Below, piece by piece: positions 11,407 through 22,286 of a DNA stretch of 64,000 nucleotides. Each line of letters starts with the position of its first letter. Position 1 is the first letter of the stretch. The DNA lies in NCBI RefSeq assembly GCF_000715075.1, contig NC_134087.1, forward strand, positions 156,537,436 to 156,601,435, written 5' to 3'. The notes below the pieces were generated by a model. That model ran no database searches and was not told the DNA's origin. It saw only the letters and a program-made list of their open reading frames with translations. Source of the stretch: Nicotiana tabacum (lineage: Eukaryota; Streptophyta; Magnoliopsida; Solanales; Solanaceae). Position numbers and translations under genes: made by a program.

Positions 11407-14232
11407 CTTGGGAGATTTAGGGTGTCCCAAGTCACCAATTTTAATCCCGAATCGAGGAAAATAATGACTCTATATTACAGTCTGCGTACCAGAAATCCGG
11501 ATAAGGAATTCTGTTAACCCGGGAGAAGGTGTTAGGCATTCCCGAGTTTCGTGGTTCTAGCACGGTCGCTCAACTGTCATATTCAGCTTGATTATCTGAT
11601 TTTGTACAAGTGTGAACTTATGTGCAAAATTTAACCTTTAGACCGCTTTTGTCATTTTACTGTTATTTTATCAAGAATTGCAACATCGTGAAAACATATC
11701 TCGAACCACGTTACATCAATGCACCCATGGTTGTTGACATATTTCGACTCGGTTGAGATTTGGATTTGGGTCGCATAAATGCGCACCTGAATTAAGGAGA
11801 ATAAATTATTAAGACGTGCCTAAAGCAACTAGCGTATTGTTGTTTTGGGTAAGGCCGAAAAATTCGCTAAATGGCCTGTCCCGAATTATAAGTGTTGTAA
11901 TGTATATACAGTTAGAGGGCCCCGCAGCTGTGTCTATTTTTATGTGACGAGGCTCGTCTCGTTCTACTTTTAAAAGGAATTCGCGACGTCATGGATATGC
12001 CTCTCGGATCACGTCACAATCAATATACCCGTGATTAGAAATACATTTCGAATCCGTCGAGATTAGGATTTGGGTCACATAAATGTGCACCCGAGTTTAA
12101 GAAGGTAAGGTTTATTAAAGCGTATCCTAAAGAGACTGACGTGTTGTTATTTTAGTAGGGTTGTGAGATTTGCTAAGCAACCCGTCCTGGAAACTAAATG
12201 CTTCAATAATATACATTTAACGAGGGCCCCGCACCTGCGCGTTTTGTTTATTTTCATCGAGGCTCGTCTCGTCCTTATTTTAAAAGGATATCCTATAGCA
12301 ACTATGTTTCTTGTGGTGTTTGTCTCTACTAATTGAAAACAGTAAATAGCCTTAATCGATTACATGCTTGCAAGCTTACTTATAACAGGATTTTAAAATG
12401 CTTTTACAGAGTAATAAAACGTGACTGCGCTTATGGACAACTAGTCGAAAATTATGGGCCCAAACCTAGCTCATGCGAGATGGCCAGACTTGGGCCCCTG
12501 TCTTTCCGATATGGGCCTAACTGATCTGTTTCGACTTGGGCTCGGCCTTTATGGGGTTTATATTACAAATTTATGTTCTTTGTCTTAACAGGTAGTTTAC
12601 TAGTTATATGAGACCATTAATCAGGAAAGGAAGAACTGAACCCCTTGTGTACAGTTTTCATGTTTGGCATACGTTACAGCATATATGGCAAAGTAAACTA
12701 AATCTGAGATGCAAACTAATTCATTGAGACCACCTTTATCTAACAACATACATATACAATTATCATTCGATACCCTACATTGACATCTACTATGCTTGCA
12801 AGCTAACTTCAGTATCCTAAAATATGAGCTATTAGACATTACTTGACATTCAACACAACAGTACATATATATAAACAACATCTGCAGATCTTCTCTTTAT
12901 ACTCATTGCTCAAACTTTCGAGTTACATTGGTAGTGTAATTGTGTACCTGGTATGGAGGACAAAGAAGAAAGGAATGATCAGCTGGGCAGTATGCAGTAA
13001 ATACAGCAACAACAGGTACACAGCAACAACACAGCAACAAAATCAACCAACAAAGATGAAGCTCCCGAGTAGTCGAGCAACAAACAACAATCCCAGAAAC
13101 AGAGTATGAACCAGCAGAGACAGCAGAGTATTCAATGTAAACACCCCAGCAATTCAACAACCACAAGCAGCTCAAATAGGCAACCAACAGTAATTGGCCA
13201 AGACAGCTAAACCAACATAAACTCTTATGTAATTTTCAGACAGTGTTTGGTTACAATATTCTGAGACTTTATGTTTCTTGTTTTTCTTTTCTGAAGACTA
13301 AGAAATGTCCAGCCCCTTTTTAAGTTTTCGAATGGCCTATTTATAAGCCAAAGTGACCAAGTGTAGCTAAGCTGCCCTCATCTGCAACTTGCAGTCTGCC
13401 CATACCCCTTAAACCCATGCCTGAGCATCTTTTGTGCCAGCCATTGGTTCCCCACGCCTGGTTTTGTTTAATCAAGAGTGATGGGCTCATTTTATTATTC
13501 ATTTTAAGCCCCATACCCTTGTGTCTTGTTCCCCATTAGTATTAGTTTAATCTTAATTAGTATCCTACTTGTCAGCTTCATTTAAACTAACCTTTTCTGC
13601 CATTTTCAAACCCCAGGTTACCCCGTTTAACCTTGATTATTACTGCCCTGCCTATTGCAGCATCAGGGCACTTTGGGGCTTTGATTATTCGATTTCAGAA
13701 CTGCCCCAGCCTGGCCTTTTTTAATTGTTTACAATGTAGTCACAAACTAATATTCATAGGTAATGCCCAACATTCAAATCACAATACAGGCCCATTCAGA
13801 ATATTTGAACATTCAGTCGTAGGAAACTAATCGACGACATTTATCAGGTCGACTACACTAATTATAACAGGTAATAATCAGTCGCTCATATAAACAATAC
13901 GTTCAGGGACCTAAAGGGCATCAAACAACTTTTGTTCAATTACTGGGGGGCCTATATGAATTAACTCATTTGACGACTAATCTAATTGACGCACATGTAT
14001 GTCACAGAGTACATTTAGAACACAGACAGAAAACCAACTGACCAAATAAGAGGCCTTTGACAGAGATGGAAGAAATTCGAATGAAAATAACCAAATAACA
14101 AACAAACACAAAGAAGCATGCTGACAACTTAATTAGAACCAAACAAAGAGAAAAGGAAACTTACTGAAAAAGTTTGAAATCAAAACGGACCCAAATCAAA
14201 CTCAACTTCGAACTCTTGAGGCCGAACAAACT

Positions 14233-14270
14233 TTAATCAGGGTGTTCTCACATGAGAACACCTTGATTAA
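14233..14270. other. Long inverted repeat 1 in element B LTR
   Basis: Two 18-bp arms with one mismatch are separated by only CA. The copy in the 5' LTR is at 32405-32442. On the element's RNA it lies about 400-450 nt after the predicted start site, so it would fold in the leader. Confidence 0.8.
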
Positions 14271-14379
14271 GGTCTATTAGACCTCAAACCCTTGTCCAGA
14301 CCGGCCGAATTCCCCAGGTGCATGTGTTCTAAGGTCTGGATTTCCAGATCTGATTTTTAGGGAGTTGTGGGTAGATTTG

Positions 14380-14403
14380 GACCAAACCAAGCTTGGTTTG
14401 GTC
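14380..14403. other. Perfect 24-bp palindrome in element B LTR
   Basis: The arms are GACCAAACCAAG and its exact complement with no loop, centred on AAGCTT. The second copy is at 32552-32575. Perfect self-complementarity would allow two RNA copies to pair. Confidence 0.85.
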
Positions 14404-14465
14404 ACGAGGAAGGTCAGGGGAGTGTCTGATACAAAGATGGTGAGGTTTGGTGTAGATCGAGTTTT

Positions 14466-14495
14466 GTCTCGAATCTTCAAATCCAGATTCGAGAC
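14466..14495. other. Inverted repeat 3 in element B LTR
   Basis: Eleven-bp perfect arms (GTCTCGAATCT / AGATTCGAGAC) flank an 8-nt loop. It is the first of the three hairpins met on the element's RNA. The second copy is at 32638-32667. Confidence 0.8.
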
Positions 14496-14710
14496 GATAG
14501 GAGATGATTCGAGGTTCGTGGTTAGCAGATTCGTGTTCAGGGGAGTGAGGGGGTCTTAGGGTGTTCGGGAGGTGGCCACCGGCGTTCATGCCGCCGGGTT
14601 TTGGTGGAAGGGAAACCAGGGCGGCTTGCTAGGGTTTGGGGTTTCAGCTTGGGGAAGGAGACGAGTGAGGGGTGGGGTTCGGATAGGGGGCGTGGGGTGA
14701 AGGGTTGAGT

Positions 14711-14719
14711 TTATATATG
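14711..14719 (-). promoter_or_regulatory. TATA box copy in element B 3' LTR
   Basis: The minus strand reads CATATATAA, followed by a C-rich start region. The working copy for the element is the one in the 5' LTR at 32883-32891; this one could drive read-out into element A sequence to the left. Confidence 0.6.
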
Positions 14720-15414
14720 GGGAAGGGATTGGATCTGAGCCGTTAGATCAGATGATCTCAACGGCTTGGATCTGATGCTGAGAAATGAGACGGGGTCGTT
14801 TGGTAGTTAAACGGGGTCGTTTGGTTTAAGTGAGGGGTTGGATCGGATTGGTTCTTGGGTCGGGTTTTGAAACGGGTTACTGATAGAGGTCCTGAGCCGT
14901 TGGATCGAGAGTTTGAACGGCCCAGATCAGACGCATGATGCGGCGTCGTTTCGGGAGGTGGTCAGGGCAGGCCTGGTTTGGACCGGGTCAGATCGTTGGT
15001 TTGGGCCTGTTTTTGTCTTATTTTTTGGGCCCAAATTGATTTTAGCTTTCTTTTGTTTTCCAATTTAAAGAAAAATAAAAATAACTAATAAAACAAATGA
15101 AATTAAAACAAATAACAATATAGCACTTCAACATAATTATCATACCAAATAAAAATGTTTAAGTAAGTTAAATCACAACCTAAAACGGACGATGCACACA
15201 TATATATTTTGAATTTTCTTTTAATGACACATATTTTTTGTATTTTGTTTGATAATGATTAAAATGCAAAATGGACAGACCTACAAAGGACTAATAACAC
15301 ATGTCACGGAAAAGAAAAAAAAAAAATTGTACAGCGAAATCATTCGTCACTATTTTTATTTTTTTATTTTCCTTTTGGAGTGATTGCTCGTGAAGCAAAA
15401 ATCACTTGCTTACA

Positions 15415-15427
15415 GCTGCCCCTCTTT
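15415..15427 (-). promoter_or_regulatory. Polypurine tract of element B
   Basis: On the minus strand AAAGAGGGGCAGC directly precedes the 3' LTR (TGTAAGC). It is very close to element C's AAAGCGGAGCAGC before its 3' LTR. This primes plus-strand DNA synthesis in LTR retrotransposons. Confidence 0.8.
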
Positions 15428-15545
15428 GCACGAAGACACTAAGGGTTTTCGCGCAAAGATAAAGCGAGCGATTTTTGCCTGTCCGAATACTCCGTGTGAA
15501 GCATTTTTGAAAAGGATTTGACCGAACCTTTGCTTCAAAGGTTTC

Positions 15546-15584
15546 CTACATATCCTGGGCTGAACAGGAATCAGGTCAATGTAG
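15546..15584 (-). other. Conserved hairpin module, copy B3 (next to the 3' LTR)
   Basis: On the minus strand it reads GAACTAC, then TGACCTGATTCC, and ends ATATGTAGG. The outer stem CTACA/TGTAG and inner stem TCCTG/CAGGA are both perfect. It starts about 130 nt before the 3' LTR, matching the place of copy C2 in element C. Confidence 0.7.
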
Positions 15585-16157
15585 TTCGTGAAATTTTTGG
15601 TAGCTGGGACTACCGTGTGACTGTAGTGTTTGCTGTTGTTGTGCGCTGTTGTATGCTGCTGTAGGATGCTACTGCTCAACCGATCTCCCTGTTACATTGC
15701 TCAAAAAGGAAAACAAGAAGCTAAGCTAGACTGAGGATCATGAAATCCTGTCCATCTTCAACTTGTTCTTGCTGCCTTGCTTTCTTGTCGGCTAACGCTT
15801 TCCTCTGATGCCTTTATCTTGTGACTTTGGGAGATGACGCCGGTCCTTCGCTGACGTTTGAATGCCAGTTTTCATCACTTTGCTTGATTCGCTGGGAACA
15901 TGGCTTTCTTCTTTAAATCTTCCACTGGTTTCTTCAGTGGTATGACTCTTCATCAGTATTGTCCTACTGGGCATGTTACAATGTTTCCGAACTGCTTCTT
16001 CTGAGACGCGTTCTTTCTTCCTTTTGAATGTGCGCTTGCTTTGGCAGACTTTTGCTTCTTGGCGCTGGGGATTTTATTGTTTTTTCCTGCTTGGGGCTCT
16101 CTGTTGTAACCTTCCGTCTTCAGGTGGGGCTACTGATTCCAAACTCTAGAGCTAGAA

Positions 16158-16938
16158 GTATTCCCGCATTATACTGGTGGGCGACCTAGAACTTAAATGT
16201 ATTCCCGCATTATACTGGTGGGCGACCTAGAACTTAAAAGTATTCCCGCATTATACTGGTGGGCGACCTAGAACTTAAATGTATTCCCGTATTATACTGG
16301 TGGGCGACCTAGAACTTAAATGTATTCCCGCATTATACTGGTGGGCGACCTAGAGCTTAAAAGTATTCCCGCATTATACTGGTGGGCGACCTAGAGCTTA
16401 AAAGTATTCCCGTATTATACTGGTGGGCGACCTAGAACTTAAAAGTATTCCCGCATTATACTGGTGGCGACCTAGAACTTAAAAGTATTCCCGCATTATA
16501 CTAGTGGGCGACCTAGAACTTAAATGTATTCCCGCATTATACTGGTGGGCGACCTAGAGCTTAAAAGTATTCCCGCATTATACTGGTGGGCGACCTAGAG
16601 CTTAAAAGTATTCCCGCATTATACTGGTGGGCGACCTAGAACTTAAAATTATTCCCGCATTATACTGGTGGGCGACCTAGAACTTAAAAGTATTCCCGCA
16701 TTATACTGGTGGGCGACCTAGAACTTAAAAGTATTCCCGCATTATACTGGTGGGCGACCTAGAACTTAAAAGTATTCCCGCATTATACTGGTGGGCGACC
16801 TAGAACTTAAAAGTATTCCCGCATTATACTGGTGGGCGACCTAGAACTTAAAAGTATTCCCGCATTATACTGGTGGGCGACCTAGAACTTAAAAGTATTC
16901 CCGCATTATACTGGTGGGCGACCTAGAACTTAAAAGTA
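16158..16938. repeat. Tandem array, about 19 copies of a 41-bp unit
   Basis: The unit begins GTATTCCCGCATTATACTGG and ends CTAGAACTTAAAA. Copies differ by few changes (CGC/CGT, GAAC/GAGC, AAAA/AAAT), and one copy lacks a G. The homogeneity shows recent amplification or ongoing unequal exchange. There are no unique spacers between units, so it is not a CRISPR array. Confidence 0.95.
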
Positions 16939-17689
16939 TTGAAATTGCTTCCCCGTTCTTCCGAGAAAATTTTCGACAATTGGCAGAAAATTTTCTGCCC
17001 CGGTTTTTGGTGACTTCCCTGGCGTTGCATCTTGCTGCCATTGTCAATTCTTTGTTCTCCTGCAATAGACAAAAGGATTTAGTCAGTTTTAATCGTGGTG
17101 GTAGAGGGTGCCTTTCCGGCGAGCGATTTTTCTCTCTTCCCCTTTTCTTGCTCTATGTCCCCATAATCGATTAACGGGCAGAGTTGCCTGCTGGGGGGGG
17201 GTCTCTAGCTTGCTGGGGATTGGCTTTCAATTTATCCCCTTTTCTGCTTTCTCTTTAAACGCGTGATGTGGGAGTCTGCTTCTAACTCCCGAAACCACTC
17301 CCTTTTGGAGCTTACTTCTTCCAACATTTCCGGGCACAATCCCTGCATTGCCCGGGACCGGCCTTCAAGACTGTTTGTATTATCATGCATTGGGATGAAT
17401 TCCCCTTCGGTTTCTGGTAGTAAGCTTTGAAAAATCCTTTCAAGATACATTTTAGGAAAAGAAATAAAGATATGGAAAAGGAGAAGATCTTTCTGAACGA
17501 ATATTTTGGTGGGAGAAGAAACTCAAAAGAACTTATCTGGAGGATACAACTGGTCCCCGTGATCATGACGTGCACCATAGATTCCCGACCCAGTCTATTT
17601 GTATCAATCGATTTGCCCGATGGTCTGACTTGCTGGGGATGATAAAGGAGTGTCCGTTTCGGATGTTGTAGCTTTTGCTGATCTGTCTT

Positions 17690-17880
17690 GTCGCCTCATA
17701 GTGCCCTTCGAGGGGTTTTCACTAATGAGACTCTCTCGTTTCTCTCATCTCCCGGCGCCTTATGGTGCCTGTGAAGGTTTTCACCAATAAGACTCTCTCA
17801 TTTCATATCCCTCATCTTACATCGCCTCTCGGTGCCTGTGAAGGTTTTCACCGATAAGACTCTCTCATTTTATTTCTTTC
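17690..17880. repeat. Three diverged tandem units in element B 3' UTR
   Basis: Three copies of a unit of about 70 bp contain GTGCCTGTGAAGG, TTTTCACC and TAAGACTCTCTCATTT. It is an older, smaller array than the 41-bp one. Confidence 0.75.
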
Positions 17881-18313
17881 GAGGATCCGGGGTGTTGTAG
17901 ATACGACCCTCTCTTCCGGGGATTCTTTTGACTATCAACTCATTCCCAGTCTTACGATCCTCTTCTTTGCTGGGGATCAGTGTATTATTCTCGGCCTTAT
18001 TTGCCGGATTTGGCATCTCTCGAACATTGATCGGGAGGTCTTTTGGATGTTGATGTTGGTTTTGGTGTGGGATTGAAGAAAGGCTATAAAAATGAAAACA
18101 ACTTGAAGGGTGATGTGCTACAACTTTTGGAATCAAACCTTTGTTGGAACTTAAAACATAACCTCTACCCCAGTTTTCTTGCTTGGGGAATTTATTTTTT
18201 TACGCTTATGTTGAGTTACGTGCGTTACGCACATTGTGCTATATTGTGCACACTATGTACATTATGCATCCTATATTTGCTATGATGCATACTATGACCG
18301 AGCCGTGAGGCGC

Positions 18314-18349
18314 CTACGTATCCTCTTTGAGGAATCAGGTCAAATGTAG
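18314..18349 (-). other. Conserved hairpin module, copy B2 (after pol)
   Basis: Minus strand: GAACTAC, TTGACCTGATTCC, then GATACGTAGG. The outer stem is CTAC/GTAG (18346-18349 with 18314-18317) and the inner stem is TCCTC/GAGGA around AAA. It lies about 280 nt after the pol stop. The flanking CTCGGTCAT also matches elements A and C. Confidence 0.7.
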
Positions 18350-18370
18350 TTCCTACGGTTTTATATTCCT

Positions 18371-18452
18371 TGATTTTTCTTTTCTTTCTTTTCATTTTCT
18401 TTTCTTTTCTTTTCCCTTTTCTTTTCCTTTCTTTTCTTCTCTTTTATTTTTC
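18371..18452. repeat. Pyrimidine-rich low-complexity tract
   Basis: Repeats of TTTTC/TTTC on the plus strand, which are purine-rich on the element's sense strand, lie just downstream of pol. Confidence 0.9.
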
Positions 18453-18629
18453 ATATCTTTCCCATTAGTGATTCCAAAAGAGGGGTATGAAAGAATAACT
18501 TAAGGCTCAAAAGGGGGAAGCAAGGGTTAAACAGTGTTTGGGTATAAGAAAGAATTGCCTCCATCATCTCATTATTCAACAAATGCCAAATACAAACAAA
18601 TAAACCAAAAATTGCCATAATTAAAGAAA

Positions 18630-21600
18630 TTACGCATAATATCTCTTGACTGCATCTGAATTGATAGCCATGTCGACACATCTACCTTCGACATCTGTCA
18701 AACACAAAGCACCATTGGCCAATACTCTGGTCACGATATAAGGCCCTTGCCAATTTGGGGCGAATTTGCCTTTTGCCTCGACCTGATGTGGGAGGATCTT
18801 CTTCAATACCAGCTGCCCTACTTCAAACTTCCTGGGGCGCACCTTTTTATTATACGCTCTTGCCATTCTCTTCTGGTACAACTGACCATGGCACACTGCT
18901 GCCAATCTTTTCTCATCTATCAGGCTCAACTGTTCCAATCGAGCCTTGACCCATTCATCATCATCAATCCCGGGTTCAGCGACAATTCGGAGGGACGGAA
19001 TTTCGACCTCCGCTGGTATCACGGCCTCAGTTCCATACACCAACAAATAAGGAGTTGTGCCTATGGAAGTCCGGACGGTAGTGCGGTAACCCAACAAGGC
19101 AAAGGGTAATTTCTCGTGCCATTGTCTGGACCCTTCCACCATTTTTCGCAGTATCTTCTTGATATTCTTATTGGCTGCTTCGACTGCTCCATTTGCCTTA
19201 GGACGATATGGGGTGGAATTGCGGTGTGTAATCTTGAATTGTTGGCATACCTCTCTCATCAAGCTGCTATTAAGATTCGCACCGTTATCCGTGATGATCA
19301 CTTTTGGGATCCCAAATCTGCAGATGATATGGGAGTGAACAAAGTCCACCACTGCCTTCTTGGTTACTGATTTGAAGGTTTTAGCCTCAACCCATTTGGT
19401 GAAGTAGTCAATGGTCACTAGAATGAACCTATGACCGTTGGACGCTGCTGGCTCGATGGGCCCAATGACATCCATGACCCATGCTACAAACGGCCAGGGT
19501 GCTGACATCGTATGTAACTCTGTTGGCGGAGAATGAATCAAGTCTCCGTGTATCTGGCACTGATGGCATTTCCTCACGAAAGTGATACAGTCGTGTTCCA
19601 TGGTGAGCCAATAACACCCTGTTCGAAGGATTTTTCTTGCCAATACATATCCACTCATGTGTGGCCCACAAACTCCAGCATGTACTTCTGCCATAACCGT
19701 TGTTGCCTGCCTAGCATCTATGCATCTCAACAATCCCAGATTCGGGGTTCTTTTGTACAATATTCCCCCACTGAGGAAGAAACCATTCGACAACCGCCGG
19801 AGGGCTCTTTTTTGGTCTCCAGAGGCATGTTCTGGATATATCCCCATCCTGAGGTATTCCTTGATATCATGAAACCAGGGTTCGCCATCTGCTTCTTCTT
19901 CTATGGCATTGCAGTAGGCGTGCTGATCACGGACCTGGATGTGTAGAGGATCAACATACATTTTGTCAGGGTGGTGCAGCATTGATGCCAAGGTGGCCAA
20001 GGCATCCGCAACCTCATTGTGAACTCTCGGGATGTGTTTGAACTTTACCGATCGAAATTGCTTGCTCAGATCATGCAAGCATTGTCGGTATGGTATGAGC
20101 TTTAAATCTCGTGTTTCCCATTCACCCTGAATTTGATGTACCAAGAGGTCCGAGTCTCCCAAGACCAAGACGTCTTGGACATCCATGTCGGCAGCCAAGC
20201 GCAGACCCAGAATGCAAGCCTCATATTCGGCCATATTGTTGGTGCAATAGAAGCGTAGTTGAGCCGTAACAGGATAATGCCGTCCTGTTTCAGAAATGAG
20301 TACTGCTCCTATTCCAACCCCTTTTGCGTTTGCAGCTCCATCGAAGAAAAGCTTCCAACCCGGTTCCTCGGGTAATTCCAACTCATTCGTATGCATCACC
20401 TCTTCGTCAGGAAAATACGTTCTTAAGGGCTCGTATTTTTCATCAACGGGATTCTCTGCCAAATGGTCTGCCAGTGCCTGGGCTTTCATGGCCGTCCTCG
20501 TTACGTAGATGATATCAAACTCCGTGAGCAGAATTTGCCACTTTGCCAACCTTCCCGTGGGCATAGGTTTCTGAAATATATATTTCAATGGGTCCAAACG
20601 GGATATGAGATAAGTAGTATATGAAGACAGGTAGTGTTTCAACTTCTGAGCTACCCAAGTTAGGGCGCAACATGTTTTCTCGAGTTGAGTGTACTTGACC
20701 TCATGCACTGTGAATTTCTTGCTAAGATAGTAGATGGCCTGTTCCTTCCTTCCTGTGTCGTCATGTTGCCCCAGTACACAACCAAATGAATTTTCCAAGA
20801 CTGTCAGGTAAAGGATTAGGGGTTTCCCGGGCTTAGGCGGGACCAATACGGGTGGATTAGACAGATACCCTTTGATTTGGTCGAAGGCTTCCTGACACTC
20901 TGCTGTCCAACCTACCGCAGCATCCTTTCTCAACAGCCAAAATATGGGCTCACAAGTTGCTGTGAGTTGAGCGATGAACCTGCTGATATAATTGAGTCTA
21001 CCCAGCAAACTCATTACCTCTATTTTGTTCCTTGGCGGTGGCAAATCTCGGATGGATTCAATTTTGGATGGGTCTAACTCAATCCCCCGTCGACTGACGA
21101 TGAATCCTAGCAACTTTCCTGATGGAACCCCGAATGCGCATTTGGCCGGGTTAAGCTTGATATCATACCTCCGGAGTCTTTGGAAAAATCTCCTTAGGTC
21201 TGCTACATGGTCCTCCTGATGCCAAGATTTGATGATCACATCATCGACGTACACCTCAATTTCCTTGTGTATCATGTCATGAAACACCGCAGTCATTGCT
21301 CGCATGTATGTTGCCCCAGCGTTCTTTAACCCGAACGGCATTACCCGATAGCAGTAGGTTCCCCATGGCGTAATAAACGCTATCTTCTCAGCATCCTCCT
21401 CATCCATTAGGATCTGATGATAACCTGTATAGCAATCCACAAAGGATCCGATCTCGCGCCCTGCGCAATTGTCGATCAAGATATGAATGTTGGGTAGCGG
21501 AAAATTGTCTTTGGGACTTGCTTTGTTGAGGTTGCGGTAGTCAACGCACACCCTGATTTTTCCATCCTTCTTTGGGACTGGTACCACATTGGCCAACCAC

Positions 21601-22130
21601 TCGGGATACCGAGTGACCCGAATGACCTTCGATTGCAATTGCTTAATCACTTCTTCTTTAATCTTCACGCTCATTTCTGTTTTAAATTTCCTTAGTTTTT
21701 GCTTGACCGGAAGGTATGCCGGGTCAGTGGGTAATTTGTGAACCACTAAATTGGTGCTTAATCCAGGCATATCATCATATGACCAGGCAAAAACATCTTT
21801 GAATTCCCTGAGAGTTTTGATCAATTCTGTTCTGACATTCGGCTCAATATGGATGCTAATTTTGGTCTCTTGGACGTTATCAGCGTCTCCTAAATTCACA
21901 GCCTCGGTGTCATTTAAGTTAGGCTTGGGTTTCTCTTCAAATTGGCACAGTTCTCTGTTTATTTCTTCGAAGGCTTCACCTTCGTCACATTCAGATTCAT
22001 CGTCACAAACGACCTTTTGCATCATTGAGTCGGTTTCAGATTGATTTATTAGACTAGCTCGAAGATCCGCTGTGCATGCCATGTCATTAGAACCAGTAAA
22101 AAGAGAACTGTTCAGAAAGAAAAAGAACAA
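18630..22130 (-). CDS. pol: Element B pol: RT, RNase H, second RNase H, integrase
   Basis: An uninterrupted 1,166-residue frame. RT spans about 180-345, with D197 and YVDD at 294-297. The first RNase H (about 405-530) looks degenerate, with Glu in ENSFG where the first catalytic Asp is expected. The second (archaeal-type) RNase H at about 590-715 keeps D597, E635, D659 and D709. Integrase has H817, H824, C855 and C858 (zinc finger), then D887, D948 and E984 (a D-35-E spacing), and a GPY motif near 1129. Dual RNase H is a Tat-lineage mark. The first ATG at 22130 lies inside a predicted intron; by splicing the coding exon starts at 22107, so the first eight residues are probably never made. The protein would copy the element's RNA and integrate it in the nucleus. 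Confidence 0.93.
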   Translation of the reverse strand: MFFFFLNSSLFTGSNDMACTADLRASLINQSETDSMMQKVVCDDESECDEGEAFEEINRELCQFEEKPKPNLNDTEAVNLGDADNVQETKISIHIEPNVRTELIKTLREFKDVFAWSYDDMPGLSTNLVVHKLPTDPAYLPVKQKLRKFKTEMSVKIKEEVIKQLQSKVIRVTRYPEWLANVVPVPKKDGKIRVCVDYRNLNKASPKDNFPLPNIHILIDNCAGREIGSFVDCYTGYHQILMDEEDAEKIAFITPWGTYCYRVMPFGLKNAGATYMRAMTAVFHDMIHKEIEVYVDDVIIKSWHQEDHVADLRRFFQRLRRYDIKLNPAKCAFGVPSGKLLGFIVSRRGIELDPSKIESIRDLPPPRNKIEVMSLLGRLNYISRFIAQLTATCEPIFWLLRKDAAVGWTAECQEAFDQIKGYLSNPPVLVPPKPGKPLILYLTVLENSFGCVLGQHDDTGRKEQAIYYLSKKFTVHEVKYTQLEKTCCALTWVAQKLKHYLSSYTTYLISRLDPLKYIFQKPMPTGRLAKWQILLTEFDIIYVTRTAMKAQALADHLAENPVDEKYEPLRTYFPDEEVMHTNELELPEEPGWKLFFDGAANAKGVGIGAVLISETGRHYPVTAQLRFYCTNNMAEYEACILGLRLAADMDVQDVLVLGDSDLLVHQIQGEWETRDLKLIPYRQCLHDLSKQFRSVKFKHIPRVHNEVADALATLASMLHHPDKMYVDPLHIQVRDQHAYCNAIEEEADGEPWFHDIKEYLRMGIYPEHASGDQKRALRRLSNGFFLSGGILYKRTPNLGLLRCIDARQATTVMAEVHAGVCGPHMSGYVLARKILRTGCYWLTMEHDCITFVRKCHQCQIHGDLIHSPPTELHTMSAPWPFVAWVMDVIGPIEPAASNGHRFILVTIDYFTKWVEAKTFKSVTKKAVVDFVHSHIICRFGIPKVIITDNGANLNSSLMREVCQQFKITHRNSTPYRPKANGAVEAANKNIKKILRKMVEGSRQWHEKLPFALLGYRTTVRTSIGTTPYLLVYGTEAVIPAEVEIPSLRIVAEPGIDDDEWVKARLEQLSLIDEKRLAAVCHGQLYQKRMARAYNKKVRPRKFEVGQLVLKKILPHQVEAKGKFAPNWQGPYIVTRVLANGALCLTDVEGRCVDMAINSDAVKRYYA

Positions 22131-22286
22131 GACAAAAATTAAAATGAGACAAAAGAAGAGAACTTTATTAAATTTGCGGGATAAAAGGGTTCACACTTTT
22201 ACAAAACGAAAGTAAAATTTGGATTACACCCTTGAATAATCCGATCAAACAAATAAACAAACAAAACATTAATCAAAGCCTACTAC
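22108..22286 (-). other. Predicted 179-nt intron between gag-pro and pol, element B
   Basis: The donor is TTG/GTAGTA at 22287/22286, overlapping the gag-pro stop codon. The acceptor is a long pyrimidine tract ending CTGAACAG/TTC at 22108/22107. A possible branch point (TTTAAT) lies about 30 nt upstream of the acceptor. Splicing removes the stop and joins gag-pro to pol in the same frame, with the junction codon split 2+1. A spliced intron at this place is established for Ogre elements. Element A has a 180-nt counterpart at 39480-39659. Confidence 0.8.

Larger units (their letters stand above)
11308..15414 (-). repeat. Element B 3' LTR
   Basis: A 4,107-bp repeat whose plus-strand ends are TGTCACACC and GCTTACA. 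It matches 29480-33587 with only about 27 differences by eye, most of them single transitions. The small ORFs found in both copies come from the duplication and are not genes. It carries a TATA box at 14711-14719 (minus strand) and inverted repeats at 14233-14495. As the 3' copy it supplies the poly-A signal, whose position I cannot fix. Confidence 0.95.
15428..18629 (-). other. Element B 3' untranslated region
   Basis: These 3.2 kb between the pol stop and the polypurine tract have no credible gene. They contain a hairpin module at each end (15546-15584 and 18314-18349), a 19-unit tandem array (16158-16938), a three-unit diverged repeat (17690-17880) and a pyrimidine-rich tract (18371-18452). 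Repeat-rich 3' UTRs are a known feature of Tat/Ogre elements. Confidence 0.8.

Noticed and set aside
12333..14589. Several 60-95 codon ORFs found twice (also at 30505-32761), looking like a conserved gene family
   Set aside because: They are duplicated only because both LTRs of element B are near-identical. They lie on both strands and show no domain.
16158..16938. CRISPR-like array
   Set aside because: Units follow each other without unique spacers, and the setting is a plant retrotransposon 3' UTR. It is a plain tandem repeat.
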